NCBI RefSeq assembly: GCF_905480005.1
Contig: NZ_CAJQOO010000040.1
Coordinates: forward strand, 1 to 55,572
DNA: 55,572 bases
Reading direction: 5' to 3'
Source: an uncultured Maricaulis sp.
GTDB taxonomy: Bacteria > Pseudomonadota > Alphaproteobacteria > Caulobacterales > Maricaulaceae
Of this stretch, positions 42,478 to 52,392 are shown in pieces; the first letter of the stretch is position 1, and each line of letters begins with the position of its first letter. Below the pieces are notes generated by a model. That model saw only the letters and a list, made by a program, of their open reading frames with translations, was not told where the DNA came from and made no database searches. A program made the position numbers and the translations under genes.

Positions 42478-42610
42478 CCCATAAATCCCATGTCAGCCAG
42501 CGGGCCGTATCCGGTTCTTGAGGTCAAGGGCGCCGCAGGCGCCGCTTCGCGGGCAAGCCCCTTGAGCTCAACAACCGGATACGGCTTTCTCCCGGCAAGT
42601 GATTTATGGA
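42478..42610. repeat. Interspersed palindromic repeat, family 1, copy D
   Basis: The most regular copy: terminal CCCATAAATCCC and GTGATTTATGG, arms GCCGTATCCGGTTCTTGAGG and CCCTTGAGCTCAACAACCGG then ATACGGC, loop GGCGCCGCAGGCGCC. It begins 70 bp after the acyl-CoA synthetase stop. With the family-2 copy it accounts for nearly all of the 42408-42787 gap. Confidence 0.85.
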
Positions 42611-42661
42611 TCGGCGGGCGCGCTGCGCCCGCCTTTCCCTTCCCCGCAATATCCCCTAACC

Positions 42662-42740
42662 ACCGTCATCCCCCGGCTTGTCCGGGGGACCTCGTCCACA
42701 CAGTCGACGGGGAAGCGCAGCTCCCCCGGATCACGGCGTT
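42662..42740. repeat. Interspersed repeat, family 2, copy 2
   Basis: Shares ACCGTCATCCCCCGGCTTGT, CCGGGGGACCTCGTCCAC and CGACGGGGAAGCGCAG with copy 1 at 16085-16183 but lacks the outer closing arm, so it appears truncated. It lies 52 bp after family-1 copy D, the same order and orientation as at 15908-16183. Confidence 0.75.
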
Positions 42741-42787
42741 GATATGCGACGAGGCAGGAGTGCGTCGGCGCTGGGCCTGACGCCCCG

Positions 42788-43123
42788 TCAGTGCGCCTGG
42801 TCCGGGCTGGTCTTGAGCTGATAGCGCGTGCCGTCAAAGCCTTCGAAGGCTTCGGCGATCTGGGGGTGCTCGACAGGCCCGTTTTCGGAGTCCGGCAGAA
42901 GATTGCCCTCGGAAACATAGGCGCCGTAATAGCTGTCGTCGTTCTCGGCCAGCAAATGATAGAAAGGCTGGTCCTTGGACGGGCGGACATTTTCCGGAAT
43001 GGATTCGTACCATTCCTCGGTATTGGCGAATTCCGGATCGACATCGACCACCACCCCGCGGAAGGGGAAGAGACGGTGGCGCACCACATCGCCGAGACCG
43101 AATTTGGCGTTGCGAACGATCAT
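42788..43123 (-). CDS. hspQ: HspQ / hemimethylated-DNA-binding (YccV) family protein
   Basis: 111 residues. FGLGDVVRHRLFPFRGVVVDVDPEF, then QPFYHLLAENDDSYYGAYVSEGNLLPD, is the YccV/HspQ domain with its typical acidic C-terminal part. HspQ is a small heat-shock protein that modulates Lon in enterics. The start is the ATG at 43123; a GTG nine bases upstream is in frame. Divergent from ppx. Confidence 0.9.
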   Translation of the reverse strand: MIVRNAKFGLGDVVRHRLFPFRGVVVDVDPEFANTEEWYESIPENVRPSKDQPFYHLLAENDDSYYGAYVSEGNLLPDSENGPVEHPQIAEAFEGFDGTRYQLKTSPDQAH

Positions 43124-43344
43124 GCTCAACACTCTGACACAAACTTGACCGCGCGGACCATCCTCGCGCTCGGACCCCTATCTAGGGTGTTTCGAGCAAT
43201 AAGCTACGGCCTCTGCTGCCAGACGTCACGCATCCTTGCAGGCGCGACGCTTCCTTGTATCCTGAAGCCAACACTGAGTTCAGTCCGACTCGAGCCGCGC
43301 CGTGCGACCCTGCATGTGGCGCGCTGATCGGCGAGAGGTATATC

Positions 43345-44469
43345 ATGGCGGAGCCATCCGCCCGGTCCGCGCCGGGCAATGATGCCGCCGCACGCAAGCG
43401 GAAAGGGCGCCGACGCGCACCCTCTCCCGTGTACGGCGCAATCGATCTTGGAACGAATAATTGCCGCATGCTGCTGGCCCAGCGGTCCGGCAGCAGTTTC
43501 CATGTTGTGGACGCTTTCTCGCGCGTCGTGCGGCTGGGCGAGGGCATTACCGGCACCGGCGCCCTGTCCCAGGGGGCGATGGATCGCGCTGTGGAGGCGC
43601 TCAAGGTCTGTGCCGACAAGATCCGTCGCCAGAATGTGGTCAAGCATCGTTCCATCGCAACCCAGGCCTGCCGCATGGCGGATAATGGCGCGGAATTTCT
43701 CGAACGGGTGGAACGCGAGACCGGACTCAATTTTGACCTGATCTCGGCCGAGGAAGAGGCGCGGCTGGCGGTTCATGGCTGTGTCGACCTGCTCGATGAG
43801 GAGAAGGACGCCGCCCTGGTGATCGATATCGGCGGTGGCTCGACCGAGCTGTCCTGGGTCGATCTGGCTGAATGGCGCCGTCGGGGCGGACGCGCCAGTG
43901 GCGGGCGCCCGCCGATGAAGTCCTGGACCTCGACACCGGTGGGTGTGGTCACGCTGTCGGAACGCTTCCCGGAGCGGGAGGACAGGGCCGAATGGTATGA
44001 CGAGATGAAGACCTATGCGCGCGACCTGATGAAGACGCCGCGCGGCGCCCGGGCGATGCGGCCGATCTTCGACGATGGTCGGGCGCATCTGGTCGGCACA
44101 TCGGGCACCGTGACCTCCATGGCCGGTGTGCATCTGCGCCTGCCGCGCTATGACCGCTCGAAGGTCGATGGCTTGTGGATGAGCGGCGATCAGGCCCTTG
44201 ATGCCTGCAAGCGATTGCGAGAGCTGGATATTCACGGTCGATCCCAGGAGCCGACCATTGGTGCTGATCGGGCCGAGCTGGTGCTGGCCGGGTGCGCGAT
44301 CTACGAGGCCGTTGCCGAGCTCTGGCCGGCCCATCGCCTGCGGGTCGGCGATCGTGGCTTGCGCGAAGGCATGTTGCTCAATCTCATGCGAAAGTCCAAG
44401 AAGCGCAGGCGTCGGCGCCGCAAGCCCGGCGCGGACGCCGCAGAGACAGCGACAGGATCGGGCGAATGA
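43345..44469 (+). CDS. Ppx/GppA exopolyphosphatase family protein
   Basis: 374 residues. Actin-like ATPase fold: AIDLGTNNCRMLLA (phosphate 1), DIGGGSTELSW (phosphate 2), STPVGVVTLSE and GTSGTVTSMAG. It hydrolyses polyphosphate or pppGpp. The C-terminus is a basic tail (KSKKRRRRRRKPG). The family's short single-module form. Coupled to rlmE by an ATGA overlap, a gene order I recall from other alphaproteobacteria. Start at the ATG behind GAGAGG. Confidence 0.92.
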   Translation: MAEPSARSAPGNDAAARKRKGRRRAPSPVYGAIDLGTNNCRMLLAQRSGSSFHVVDAFSRVVRLGEGITGTGALSQGAMDRAVEALKVCADKIRRQNVVKHRSIATQACRMADNGAEFLERVERETGLNFDLISAEEEARLAVHGCVDLLDEEKDAALVIDIGGGSTELSWVDLAEWRRRGGRASGGRPPMKSWTSTPVGVVTLSERFPEREDRAEWYDEMKTYARDLMKTPRGARAMRPIFDDGRAHLVGTSGTVTSMAGVHLRLPRYDRSKVDGLWMSGDQALDACKRLRELDIHGRSQEPTIGADRAELVLAGCAIYEAVAELWPAHRLRVGDRGLREGMLLNLMRKSKKRRRRRRKPGADAAETATGSGE

Positions 44470-45245
44470 GCGACGACGACGATCAGACACCGGATGATGA
44501 GGGTGAACGCGAAGGCGAAAACCTTCCCGGCTGGGGCAGTAGCGACAAGCGTCGACGCCGTCAGGGCGGCCCGGTCAAGAAGGGCGGCGATGCCCGCGCG
44601 GCCAAGCAGATGTTCGAGCGCGTCAAGACAGCGCGCGGCCGCAAAAGCTCGTCCACGCGCTGGCTGCAGCGTCAGCTCAATGATCCCTATGTGAAGAAGG
44701 CCCAGATGGAAGGCTATCGTTCGCGCGCGGCCTACAAGCTGCTGCAGCTGGATGAGCGTTTCAAACTTCTCAAGCCGGGCATGCGCGTGGTCGATCTCGG
44801 CTCGGCGCCGGGTGGCTGGGTGCAGGTGGCGCTGAAAGCCGGTGCCGCCGAAGTGGTCGGTATCGACTTGCTGGAGATCGAGGCCATCGCCGGCGCCACC
44901 CTGCTGCAAAAGGATTTCACCGAGGATGATGCGCCGGCCCTGGTGAAGGCGGAAATGGGCGGCAGCGCTGATGCGGTCATCTCTGACCTCGCGCCCTGGA
45001 CCACCGGTCACAAGAGTACCGACCATTTGCGCATCGTCGCCCTGGCCGAGATGGCCGCTCATTTCGCCGTCGAAACGCTCACGCCCGGTGGCTTCTTCAT
45101 CGCCAAGGTCTTCCAGGGCGGTTCCGATGACGGGCTCCTCAACCTTCTCAAGACCAATTTCGAGAAGGTCCGGCATTTCAAGCCGGATGCCAGCCGCTCG
45201 GAAAGCGCCGAGACCTTTGTTGTGGCGATGGGGTTCAAGGGCTAG
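44466..45245 (+). CDS. rlmE: 23S rRNA (uridine-2-prime-O) methyltransferase RlmE (FtsJ/RrmJ)
   Basis: 259 residues. A 50-residue acidic/basic extension precedes the FtsJ core. K-D-K-E tetrad visible in SRAAYKLLQLDE (K), SDLAPWTTG (D), FIAKVFQGG (K) and SRSESAETF (E); SAM site VVDLGSAPGGWVQVA. It methylates U2552 of 23S rRNA. It starts in the ppx stop codon. Its TAG shares three bases with the TAG of the convergent exbD (CTAG at 45242-45245). Confidence 0.94.
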   Translation: MSDDDDQTPDDEGEREGENLPGWGSSDKRRRRQGGPVKKGGDARAAKQMFERVKTARGRKSSSTRWLQRQLNDPYVKKAQMEGYRSRAAYKLLQLDERFKLLKPGMRVVDLGSAPGGWVQVALKAGAAEVVGIDLLEIEAIAGATLLQKDFTEDDAPALVKAEMGGSADAVISDLAPWTTGHKSTDHLRIVALAEMAAHFAVETLTPGGFFIAKVFQGGSDDGLLNLLKTNFEKVRHFKPDASRSESAETFVVAMGFKG

Positions 45246-45661
45246 GGCTCTCCGCCATCCCCGTCCGTTCGTTGGATCGAGACCGGCACGCCATTGGCGC
45301 CCATATCATCCCAGATCCGCACCACGATGCCGTGACTGCTCTCGTCATGGACTTCGAGCAGGACAGCGCTGTCCGGCTGTTCGGCGCGATGCCTGTTGAT
45401 GGCGGCGAGCACGCGCTCGACATCGGTCCGGTCGCCATTGACGAATATCTGGTTGTCATCATCCACTTGAACGACGATGGGCGGAGGGCCTTCGACACAG
45501 TCCGGGCCGGTGCAATCCGGCGGCGGACGCATGTCGATACCCTCTTCCGACAGGAAGGTGGCGGTGACGATGAAGAAGATGAGCAGGATGAAGACGATAT
45601 CCAGCATCGGGGTCATATTGACCTCGGCCTGGTCATCGCGTTTGCGATTGCGTTTACGCAT
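45242..45661 (-). CDS. exbD: ExbD/TolR-family protein
   Basis: 139 residues. VNMTPMLDIVFILLIFFIV carries the membrane helix with the proton-relay Asp of ExbD/TolR, followed by a periplasmic domain. Normally part of an ExbB-ExbD-TonB energy complex, but no exbB, tolQ or tonB is nearby. The linker has a closely spaced cysteine pair (DCTGPDC) that I do not associate with this family. GGAGG precedes the ATG. Confidence 0.9.
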   Translation of the reverse strand: MRKRNRKRDDQAEVNMTPMLDIVFILLIFFIVTATFLSEEGIDMRPPPDCTGPDCVEGPPPIVVQVDDDNQIFVNGDRTDVERVLAAINRHRAEQPDSAVLLEVHDESSHGIVVRIWDDMGANGVPVSIQRTDGDGGEP

Positions 45662-45831
45662 GTGGGCCTCCCCATTGGCCGTTGTGATGCGCCAGCCTCA
45701 CCCGGCGCCTGATCACTGCAACGCCCGTCCGGGGCAAGAGCGGGGAGGCGGGAAGGTGATTTGCTGGCCGGAATGGGGCGAGAGGCGGGTGCGTGCTTGT
45801 CCTGGCCGTGCCCGGCGCCTAGCCTGACAGC

Positions 45832-46545
45832 ATGGACACTCAACCGGTCAGTTCGACGCTGCAATGGATGTCAGATGGTCTGTGGACCGCATCCGGTGAC
45901 GTCGTCACGGCCGTTGCGGGGTTTCACTATCCAACCCGGATGATTGTCATCCGTCTCGATGATGACCGGCTGTGGGTGTGGTCGCCGGTAGCGCTCACCG
46001 AGGCCCTGAAGCGCGAGGTCGACGCGCTCGGACTGGTCGCCCATATCGTCGCGCCGAACAGCCTTCATCATCTTTCCTTGCCGGACTGGCAGTCCGCCTT
46101 TCCGACGGCCCGCCTGCACGGGGCGCCGGGCATGGCGGCCGTGTTGCCAGATCTGCAATTCGACACCGAACTGACCGACGTCGCCGATCCGGCCTGGGCG
46201 GGCCAGATCGATCAGGTCGTCGTGCGCGGCAATGCGATCACCACCGAGATCGTCTTCTTCCACCGGGCCAGCGGCACCGTGATCTTCACCGACCTCATCC
46301 AGCACCTGCCGGACGACTGGTTTTCCGGCTGGCGGCGCTGGGTCGCCCGCTGGGACCGGATGACCGGCCCGGAGCCGGCCGTCCCCCGCAAATTCCGCCT
46401 TGCTTTTCGTGACCGGAAACAGGCGCGTGCCGCCATCGACCCGATCCGCGCCTGGCCGGCCAGAACCGTCCTGTTTGCGCATGGTGAGCCGGTGGTGGAG
46501 GAGGCGCAGGCTTTCTTGACCCGGGCCTTTGCCTGGTTGCGGTGA
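45832..46545 (+). CDS. DUF4336 family protein (metallo-beta-lactamase-like fold)
   Basis: 237 residues. LWVWSPVALTEALKREVDALG, then HIVAPNSLHHLSLPDWQSAFP, fits DUF4336, a family remote from metallo-beta-lactamase hydrolases; the histidines in NSLHHL would correspond to the metal site. The C-terminal half includes FTDLIQH and VLFAHGEPV. No biochemical role is known to me. Single gene, no close operon partner. Confidence 0.82.
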   Translation: MDTQPVSSTLQWMSDGLWTASGDVVTAVAGFHYPTRMIVIRLDDDRLWVWSPVALTEALKREVDALGLVAHIVAPNSLHHLSLPDWQSAFPTARLHGAPGMAAVLPDLQFDTELTDVADPAWAGQIDQVVVRGNAITTEIVFFHRASGTVIFTDLIQHLPDDWFSGWRRWVARWDRMTGPEPAVPRKFRLAFRDRKQARAAIDPIRAWPARTVLFAHGEPVVEEAQAFLTRAFAWLR

Positions 46546-46592
46546 GTGCAGGCCCAGCTGCACCGCCCGGATGCGGCCATGCTCGTCTTCAC

Positions 46593-47510
46593 TTATTCGG
46601 CGGCTTGCGGCCCGGACGCGTGAATCGGGCCGGCCTTCGGAACAACGCCTTCCTCATGCCGCGCGCCCTTGTCCTCGAGGATCGGCTGTATGCGGTGGTA
46701 GAGGCGTTCGTAATTATAGAAGGGCACACCGGGCCAGAGGTGGTGCATCAGGTGCCAGTTCTGCCAGATGAAAACGGCATTGAGCCAGCGGCGCCCGGTA
46801 TTGCGGGTGGCGCGATAGCGGCTGGTTTCACTGAACGGGTGGTGGGGCAGCCACTGGAAGAAAATGATCAGGAGATTGGCGGCAAAATAGACCGGCAGAT
46901 AGTATAGCAGCAGGACCTGCCAGCCATATCCGGCAAGCACGAATCCCCACATCGCCAGGACCAGCGCGATATTGGCGGCATGGTGCTGGATGCGCTCGGA
47001 CCGGCTCATAATCTCATCGGCATTAATATAGCCGCGGGACAGGGAGCGGTCCTTGAAGACCTGTCTCAGCAGCAGGATCGGCAAGGCCTGCAGCGCCCAG
47101 CTGACGAGATTGCGAAGCAGGAGTCGCGGGAAACTCATCTTCACATAGAGGTCCGGATCCTTCTCGCTATTGACGTGGGAGTGGTGGTTCTTGTGGGTGC
47201 GAGACAGCAGCGGCCAGGTGAGCGACAGCATCAGCGAACCATACCAGCCGATCAGGGTGTGCAGCCAGGCGAGGTTCCGATCCCGCAGGATATTGCCGTG
47301 GATGCTCTCATGGACCAGCGTGTAATGGGCATAGGTGGTGAAACCGAGAGGCAGGACCAGTGCCAGCATGGGCACGCGGCCACTTAAGCCGAGCCAGACC
47401 ATGCCCCAATGCACGATGATCAGGGCCGTCATGAAGCTCAATGTCGGCCACGCTATCCGGGGCATCAGCGCCTTGGCTTCGGCTTTCTCATTGATCGTTT
47501 CGCGCGTCAT
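46593..47510 (-). CDS. Membrane fatty acid desaturase
   Basis: 305 residues. Three histidine boxes that bind the di-iron centre: HESIH (67-71), HKNHH (106-110) and the C-terminal HLMHH, plus an additional HHPFSETSRYRATRN. Four or more membrane helices. The start is the ATG at 47508-47510; it has no ribosome binding site, and the operator-like repeat at 47520-47534 ends only nine bases before it, so the mRNA may be leaderless and repressed at the promoter. The alternative GTG at 47534 lies inside that repeat. Confidence 0.9.
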   Translation of the reverse strand: MTRETINEKAEAKALMPRIAWPTLSFMTALIIVHWGMVWLGLSGRVPMLALVLPLGFTTYAHYTLVHESIHGNILRDRNLAWLHTLIGWYGSLMLSLTWPLLSRTHKNHHSHVNSEKDPDLYVKMSFPRLLLRNLVSWALQALPILLLRQVFKDRSLSRGYINADEIMSRSERIQHHAANIALVLAMWGFVLAGYGWQVLLLYYLPVYFAANLLIIFFQWLPHHPFSETSRYRATRNTGRRWLNAVFIWQNWHLMHHLWPGVPFYNYERLYHRIQPILEDKGARHEEGVVPKAGPIHASGPQAAE

Positions 47511-47519
47511 GCGGGAACG

Positions 47520-49098
<1,579 letters not shown>

Positions 49099-49217
49099 TC
49101 ATGTGATCGGTGAGGGCAAGCCACCATGTTCGCATGGAGGCCATGCCGGAGCAGAGATTGCCGGGTGAGGGTGGGGTGGCTACCCCGTCCTCATCCATGT
49201 TCTCAAGGAGGTTTCCA

Positions 49218-49634
49218 GTGTCTGACGCTCTGATTTACCCGCTTCTGCTGCAAGTTGCCCTGACCTTTGTCCTGCTCTTTGCCAATGCGCTGATGCGGAC
49301 TGGCGCGGTCGGGGCCGGCAAGGTCAAACCGGCCGATATCGTGCTGGGCCAGCGCGCCTGGCCGCGCCAGGTTCAACAGGTTTCCAACGCGTTCCAGAAC
49401 CAGATGGAAACGCCGACACTGTTCTTCGTCGGCATCATCCTGGCGGTGATCCTGGGCGTTGGTGGTCCGATCCTCCTGTCGCTGGCCTGGCTGTGGGCCG
49501 GGCTGCGCATTGTCCATGCGGTGATCCACACCACGACCAATCATCTGCGCTGGCGTTTCTACGCCTTTGCGGCCGGCTTCTTCGTCTTGCTGGCATTCTG
49601 GGTCACGCTCGCCATAGGGATTGTCACGCGATGA
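49218..49634 (+). CDS. MAPEG family membrane protein
   Basis: 138 residues, four helices. ANALMRTGAVGAGKVKPADI and QVSNAFQNQMETPTLFFV match the MAPEG superfamily (eicosanoid/glutathione metabolism proteins); bacterial roles are mostly unknown. The GTG start at 49218 follows AAGGAGG at a good distance and is preferred over an upstream ATG. The stop overlaps the next start (ATGA). Confidence 0.85.
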   Translation: MSDALIYPLLLQVALTFVLLFANALMRTGAVGAGKVKPADIVLGQRAWPRQVQQVSNAFQNQMETPTLFFVGIILAVILGVGGPILLSLAWLWAGLRIVHAVIHTTTNHLRWRFYAFAAGFFVLLAFWVTLAIGIVTR

Positions 49635-49996
49635 TGCAGGAACAGCCGATGATCGAGACCGGCAAGGATGTCCTCTTCCTGCTGACCGGCGCCTGGGATG
49701 ACGGCGAGGGCGGTCACCGTCTGTGCATAGATTGCTGCACGATGGAGGGCGCGCTGAAGGTCAATCCGCACTGGCGCGATGCGGTCACGCTTGTGCGGGT
49801 CGAGCATGCGCGCCCGCGGGCAGCGATCGTCGACCTGCTCGACGATGACAACCAGAATGCCCCGACCCTCGTCCTGGCCGATGACACGATCGCCCATGTC
49901 GAGCCCGAGGCTGTTATTCAGGGGCGTCGTATCTACACCGAGCCGAGGCTCATCTGCGCCCAGCTGGCGGCGTGCTATACCGGCGCCAAACCCTGA
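49631..49996 (+). CDS. DUF3088 family protein
   Basis: 121 residues. A thioredoxin-like pattern: DVLFLLTGAWDD then CIDC, RPRAAIVDLLDDDNQNAPTLVLADD and a C-terminal ICAQLAA. It resembles DUF3088, whose CxxC is retained here (CIDCC). Function unknown; a redox role is only suggested by the motif. Coupled to the MAPEG gene by ATGA overlap. Confidence 0.72.
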   Translation: MMQEQPMIETGKDVLFLLTGAWDDGEGGHRLCIDCCTMEGALKVNPHWRDAVTLVRVEHARPRAAIVDLLDDDNQNAPTLVLADDTIAHVEPEAVIQGRRIYTEPRLICAQLAACYTGAKP

Positions 49997-50039
49997 TCTA
50001 TTCGCGCCTTCGTGCGCCCTTACAAGACGGATATCCGAC

Positions 50040-51353
50040 ATGAGAGACGGCGCTCGCATTGCTGCGGCCATGGAAATTCTCGACACGCTCCAGACCCAGC
50101 ACCGACCGGTGAAGGATGCCGTGCGTGACTGGGGCAAGGCCAACCGCTTTGCCGGCTCCGGCGATCGCGCCTGGATTGGCGGGCTGGTTCTTGACGCGCT
50201 GCGCCATCAGTCCTCGATCACCCATGCCATGGGTGAGGGCACGGCCCGGGCCCTGGCAATCGGGACGGTTGGCCGCGTCTGGGGGCTTGAGGCGGATGCC
50301 ATCGACGCCCTGTTCGACGGTGATGATCATGCTCCTGACAGGCTCACCAATGCCGAGCGCGAAGGCCTGGCACGCGACATTTCCGACGCGCCCCTGCACA
50401 TTCGCGGCGACGTGCCGGAATGGCTCGAAGGGAGCCTGATCCGGGCCTTTGGTGAGGCCGCGGCGGAAGAGGGCTCCAGGCTCTCTTCGCGGGCCCCTGT
50501 CGATCTTCGGGTGAATGAAGTAAAGGTCGAATTTGACCGTGCTTTCAAAGAGGTATCGTCAAAACTGAAAGCGGCTGAGAATAGCCCCCTGGTTCGCTCG
50601 GGTATTCGGATTCCGCAGCGGGATCCGCGTGGCAAGGCTGCCGCTGCCGAGAGCATCCCGGCCTATGGCAAGGGCTGGGTCGAGGTCCAGGACATGGGGT
50701 CCCAGCTGGCAGCGCTCGCCTCGGGCGCGCGTTCAGGCCAGCAAATACTGGACTATTGCGCCGGTGCGGGCGGCAAGACGCTGGCCTTGTCGGCCCTTCT
50801 TCACAATACCGGACAGGTTCATGCCTGGGATATCGACTGGCGCCGCCTGCGCGCCATCTGGCCGCGCCTCAAGCGCGCCGATGTGCGCAATGTCCAGGTC
50901 CATGATGACAGTGAAGACAAGGCCTTGGGTGACTTTGTTGAGAAAATGGATGTCGTTTTCTGCGACGCACCCTGCACCGGAACCGGCACCTGGCGCCGTC
51001 GTCCCGACGCCAAATGGCGCCTGAAGCCGGCCGCCCTCGAGCGTCGCATGAAAGAGCAGGACATCGTGCTGGAACGCGGCCATCGCTATGTGAAGCCGGG
51101 CGGTCGTCTGGTCTACATCACCTGCTCGGTCCTGCCGGAAGAAAACGGCGACCGGGTCAATGCCTTCCTCGACAAGGTCGCGGGTTTCAAACCGGTGCCG
51201 GTGATGGATGTGCTCAAGTCGGGCGGCGGACTGGCCGAGGGCGCCGAGGAATTGCTGGAATCCTGCCTCACCGAACACGGCGCCCTCCAGCTCTCCCCGG
51301 GGCGGACGGATACGGACGGGTTCTATATCTGCGTGATGGAGCGGGTGGGGTGA
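50040..51353 (+). CDS. RsmB/NOP-family 5-methylcytosine rRNA methyltransferase
   Basis: 437 residues. SAM motif DYCAGAGGKTLALSALL, motif IV DAPCTGTGTWRRRPDAKW and motif VI TCSVLPEEN, each with its conserved Cys. An N-terminal NusB-like helical region covers about the first 130 residues. Likely 16S rRNA m5C967 methyltransferase or a relative. The gene order guaB...rsmB is familiar from Caulobacterales. GTGA overlap with the next frame. Confidence 0.92.
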   Translation: MRDGARIAAAMEILDTLQTQHRPVKDAVRDWGKANRFAGSGDRAWIGGLVLDALRHQSSITHAMGEGTARALAIGTVGRVWGLEADAIDALFDGDDHAPDRLTNAEREGLARDISDAPLHIRGDVPEWLEGSLIRAFGEAAAEEGSRLSSRAPVDLRVNEVKVEFDRAFKEVSSKLKAAENSPLVRSGIRIPQRDPRGKAAAAESIPAYGKGWVEVQDMGSQLAALASGARSGQQILDYCAGAGGKTLALSALLHNTGQVHAWDIDWRRLRAIWPRLKRADVRNVQVHDDSEDKALGDFVEKMDVVFCDAPCTGTGTWRRRPDAKWRLKPAALERRMKEQDIVLERGHRYVKPGGRLVYITCSVLPEENGDRVNAFLDKVAGFKPVPVMDVLKSGGGLAEGAEELLESCLTEHGALQLSPGRTDTDGFYICVMERVG

Positions 51354-51838
51354 GTGAGGGCAGCTGGCCAGTTATTGAGGTCTTTCCGGAGCGGACCAGA
51401 CCCGCTGTCCAGTTGAGCTTGGAGAGCTATGACGGAGGTACCGCGCAAGATGTAAAATATCACACATCAGACCTGGTCCAGGGCGAGGTGATCGGTGGTT
51501 TCGCAGAGCGCCATCCGGGCGCGCCGGGTGTCCTGATTGTTTATTATGTTGTGCGTGCACTGCAGGACGCGACGCTGTCTTCCACAAACCGCCAAGCGAG
51601 CCTCGAGTCCGGAAGGGCTTACGTGGTGCGACAGCAGCAGAAGGAAGGTGAACTCAACTTCCGTCGGATTGCCGAGGCTTGCGATGAATATCCGATGTCG
51701 CTGCGTCGCGGGTCAGAGCTTGAGTGGTTAAGCGCCCCATTTGACCGGAGCGACTGCCTCTCTGGCAGCCCGGGAGCAACGCTGTGTGTCGCGCCCGGCC
51801 TGGAGCTGTCTCTGCCTGCGGGTTGGCAAGTGATTTAA
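51350..51838 (+). CDS. Hypothetical protein, GTG start coupled to the RsmB gene
   Basis: 162 residues, starting with GTG that overlaps the RsmB stop (GTGA). No signal peptide, no membrane helix and no recognised domain; it has a central VLIVYYVVRALQDA strand-helix segment. Codon use is more mixed than in neighbours. It may be a lineage-specific gene. The absence of a clear separate ribosome binding site lowers confidence, though coupling could replace it. Confidence 0.5.
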   Translation: MSEGSWPVIEVFPERTRPAVQLSLESYDGGTAQDVKYHTSDLVQGEVIGGFAERHPGAPGVLIVYYVVRALQDATLSSTNRQASLESGRAYVVRQQQKEGELNFRRIAEACDEYPMSLRRGSELEWLSAPFDRSDCLSGSPGATLCVAPGLELSLPAGWQVI

Positions 51839-51947
51839 AAGGGAATCCGCTGTGCCTTACCGTTCCAGGACTGTGGGTCACTAGGGCGGTCTATTTCGTG
51901 TGATGCGGCACACGCGTACCATCGGAGCGGCCGGTTTATCCTGTGGA

Positions 51948-52116
51948 ATGCCTATCGTCTCGGTCTTCTTCGGCATCACGATCGGGATGTAATTCGGCGA
52001 TCACCCGCCGCCGCACATACATGTGGCCACAGGAGCTGGCCGATCTATTGAACAAATACCGCGATGCCGCGCTCAGCGACACGCTCGATAGTGTTGGGAA
52101 ATGCGAGCGATCTTGA
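51948..52116 (+). pseudogene. Degenerate DUF4160 gene
   Basis: ATG at 51948 begins MPIVSVFFGITIGM, then TAA at 51990-51992 where intact DUF4160 proteins have the Tyr of MYFxDHNPPHxHV, then FGDHPPPHIHV in the same frame. After that the frame changes, and a +1-shifted segment ELADLLNKYRDAAL, ending at TGA 52114-52116, resembles the family's C-terminal helix. So there is one nonsense change plus a deletion or frameshift. It lies in the 51839-52392 gap next to a palindromic repeat. Confidence 0.65.
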
Positions 52117-52154
52117 TCGTCCTCATTCCCTTCTGCGCACGCGCGCATGCCCCA

Positions 52155-52283
52155 CCATAAATCGCTTGCCGGGAGGTCGCCGTATCCGGTTCTTCAGGTC
52201 AAGGGGTCTTCCCGCTTTGCGGCCCCTCGGGCCCTTGACCTGAAGAACCGGATACGGCCTGCTGGCCGACAAGCGAATTATGG
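52155..52283. repeat. Interspersed palindromic repeat, family 1, copy E
   Basis: Terminal CCATAAATCGCTTGCCGGGA and CGAATTATGG, arms GCCGTATCCGGTTCTTCAGG then TCAAGGG and CCCTTGACCTGAAGAACCGG then ATACGGC, nearly perfect over about 30 bp. The loop (GTCTTCCCGCTTTGCGGCCC) differs from the GGCGCC loop of the other copies, so the arms are conserved and the loop is not. Confidence 0.82.
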
Positions 52284-52392
52284 ATAGCGCCGCGTCGTGC
52301 GCCGTTTCATCAGATTTGGATTGGTTTCCGCTATTGGCCGCTGGTTGCCTATTCCCGGTGCGGCAATGAATGGTTTTTTGGGGGGCGGTGAA

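Noticed and set aside
52297-52392. N-terminal extension of the membrane protein to the GTG at 52297
   Set aside because: It starts right at the edge of palindrome copy E and lacks a ribosome binding site, whereas a GGGGGG tract precedes the GTG at 52393.
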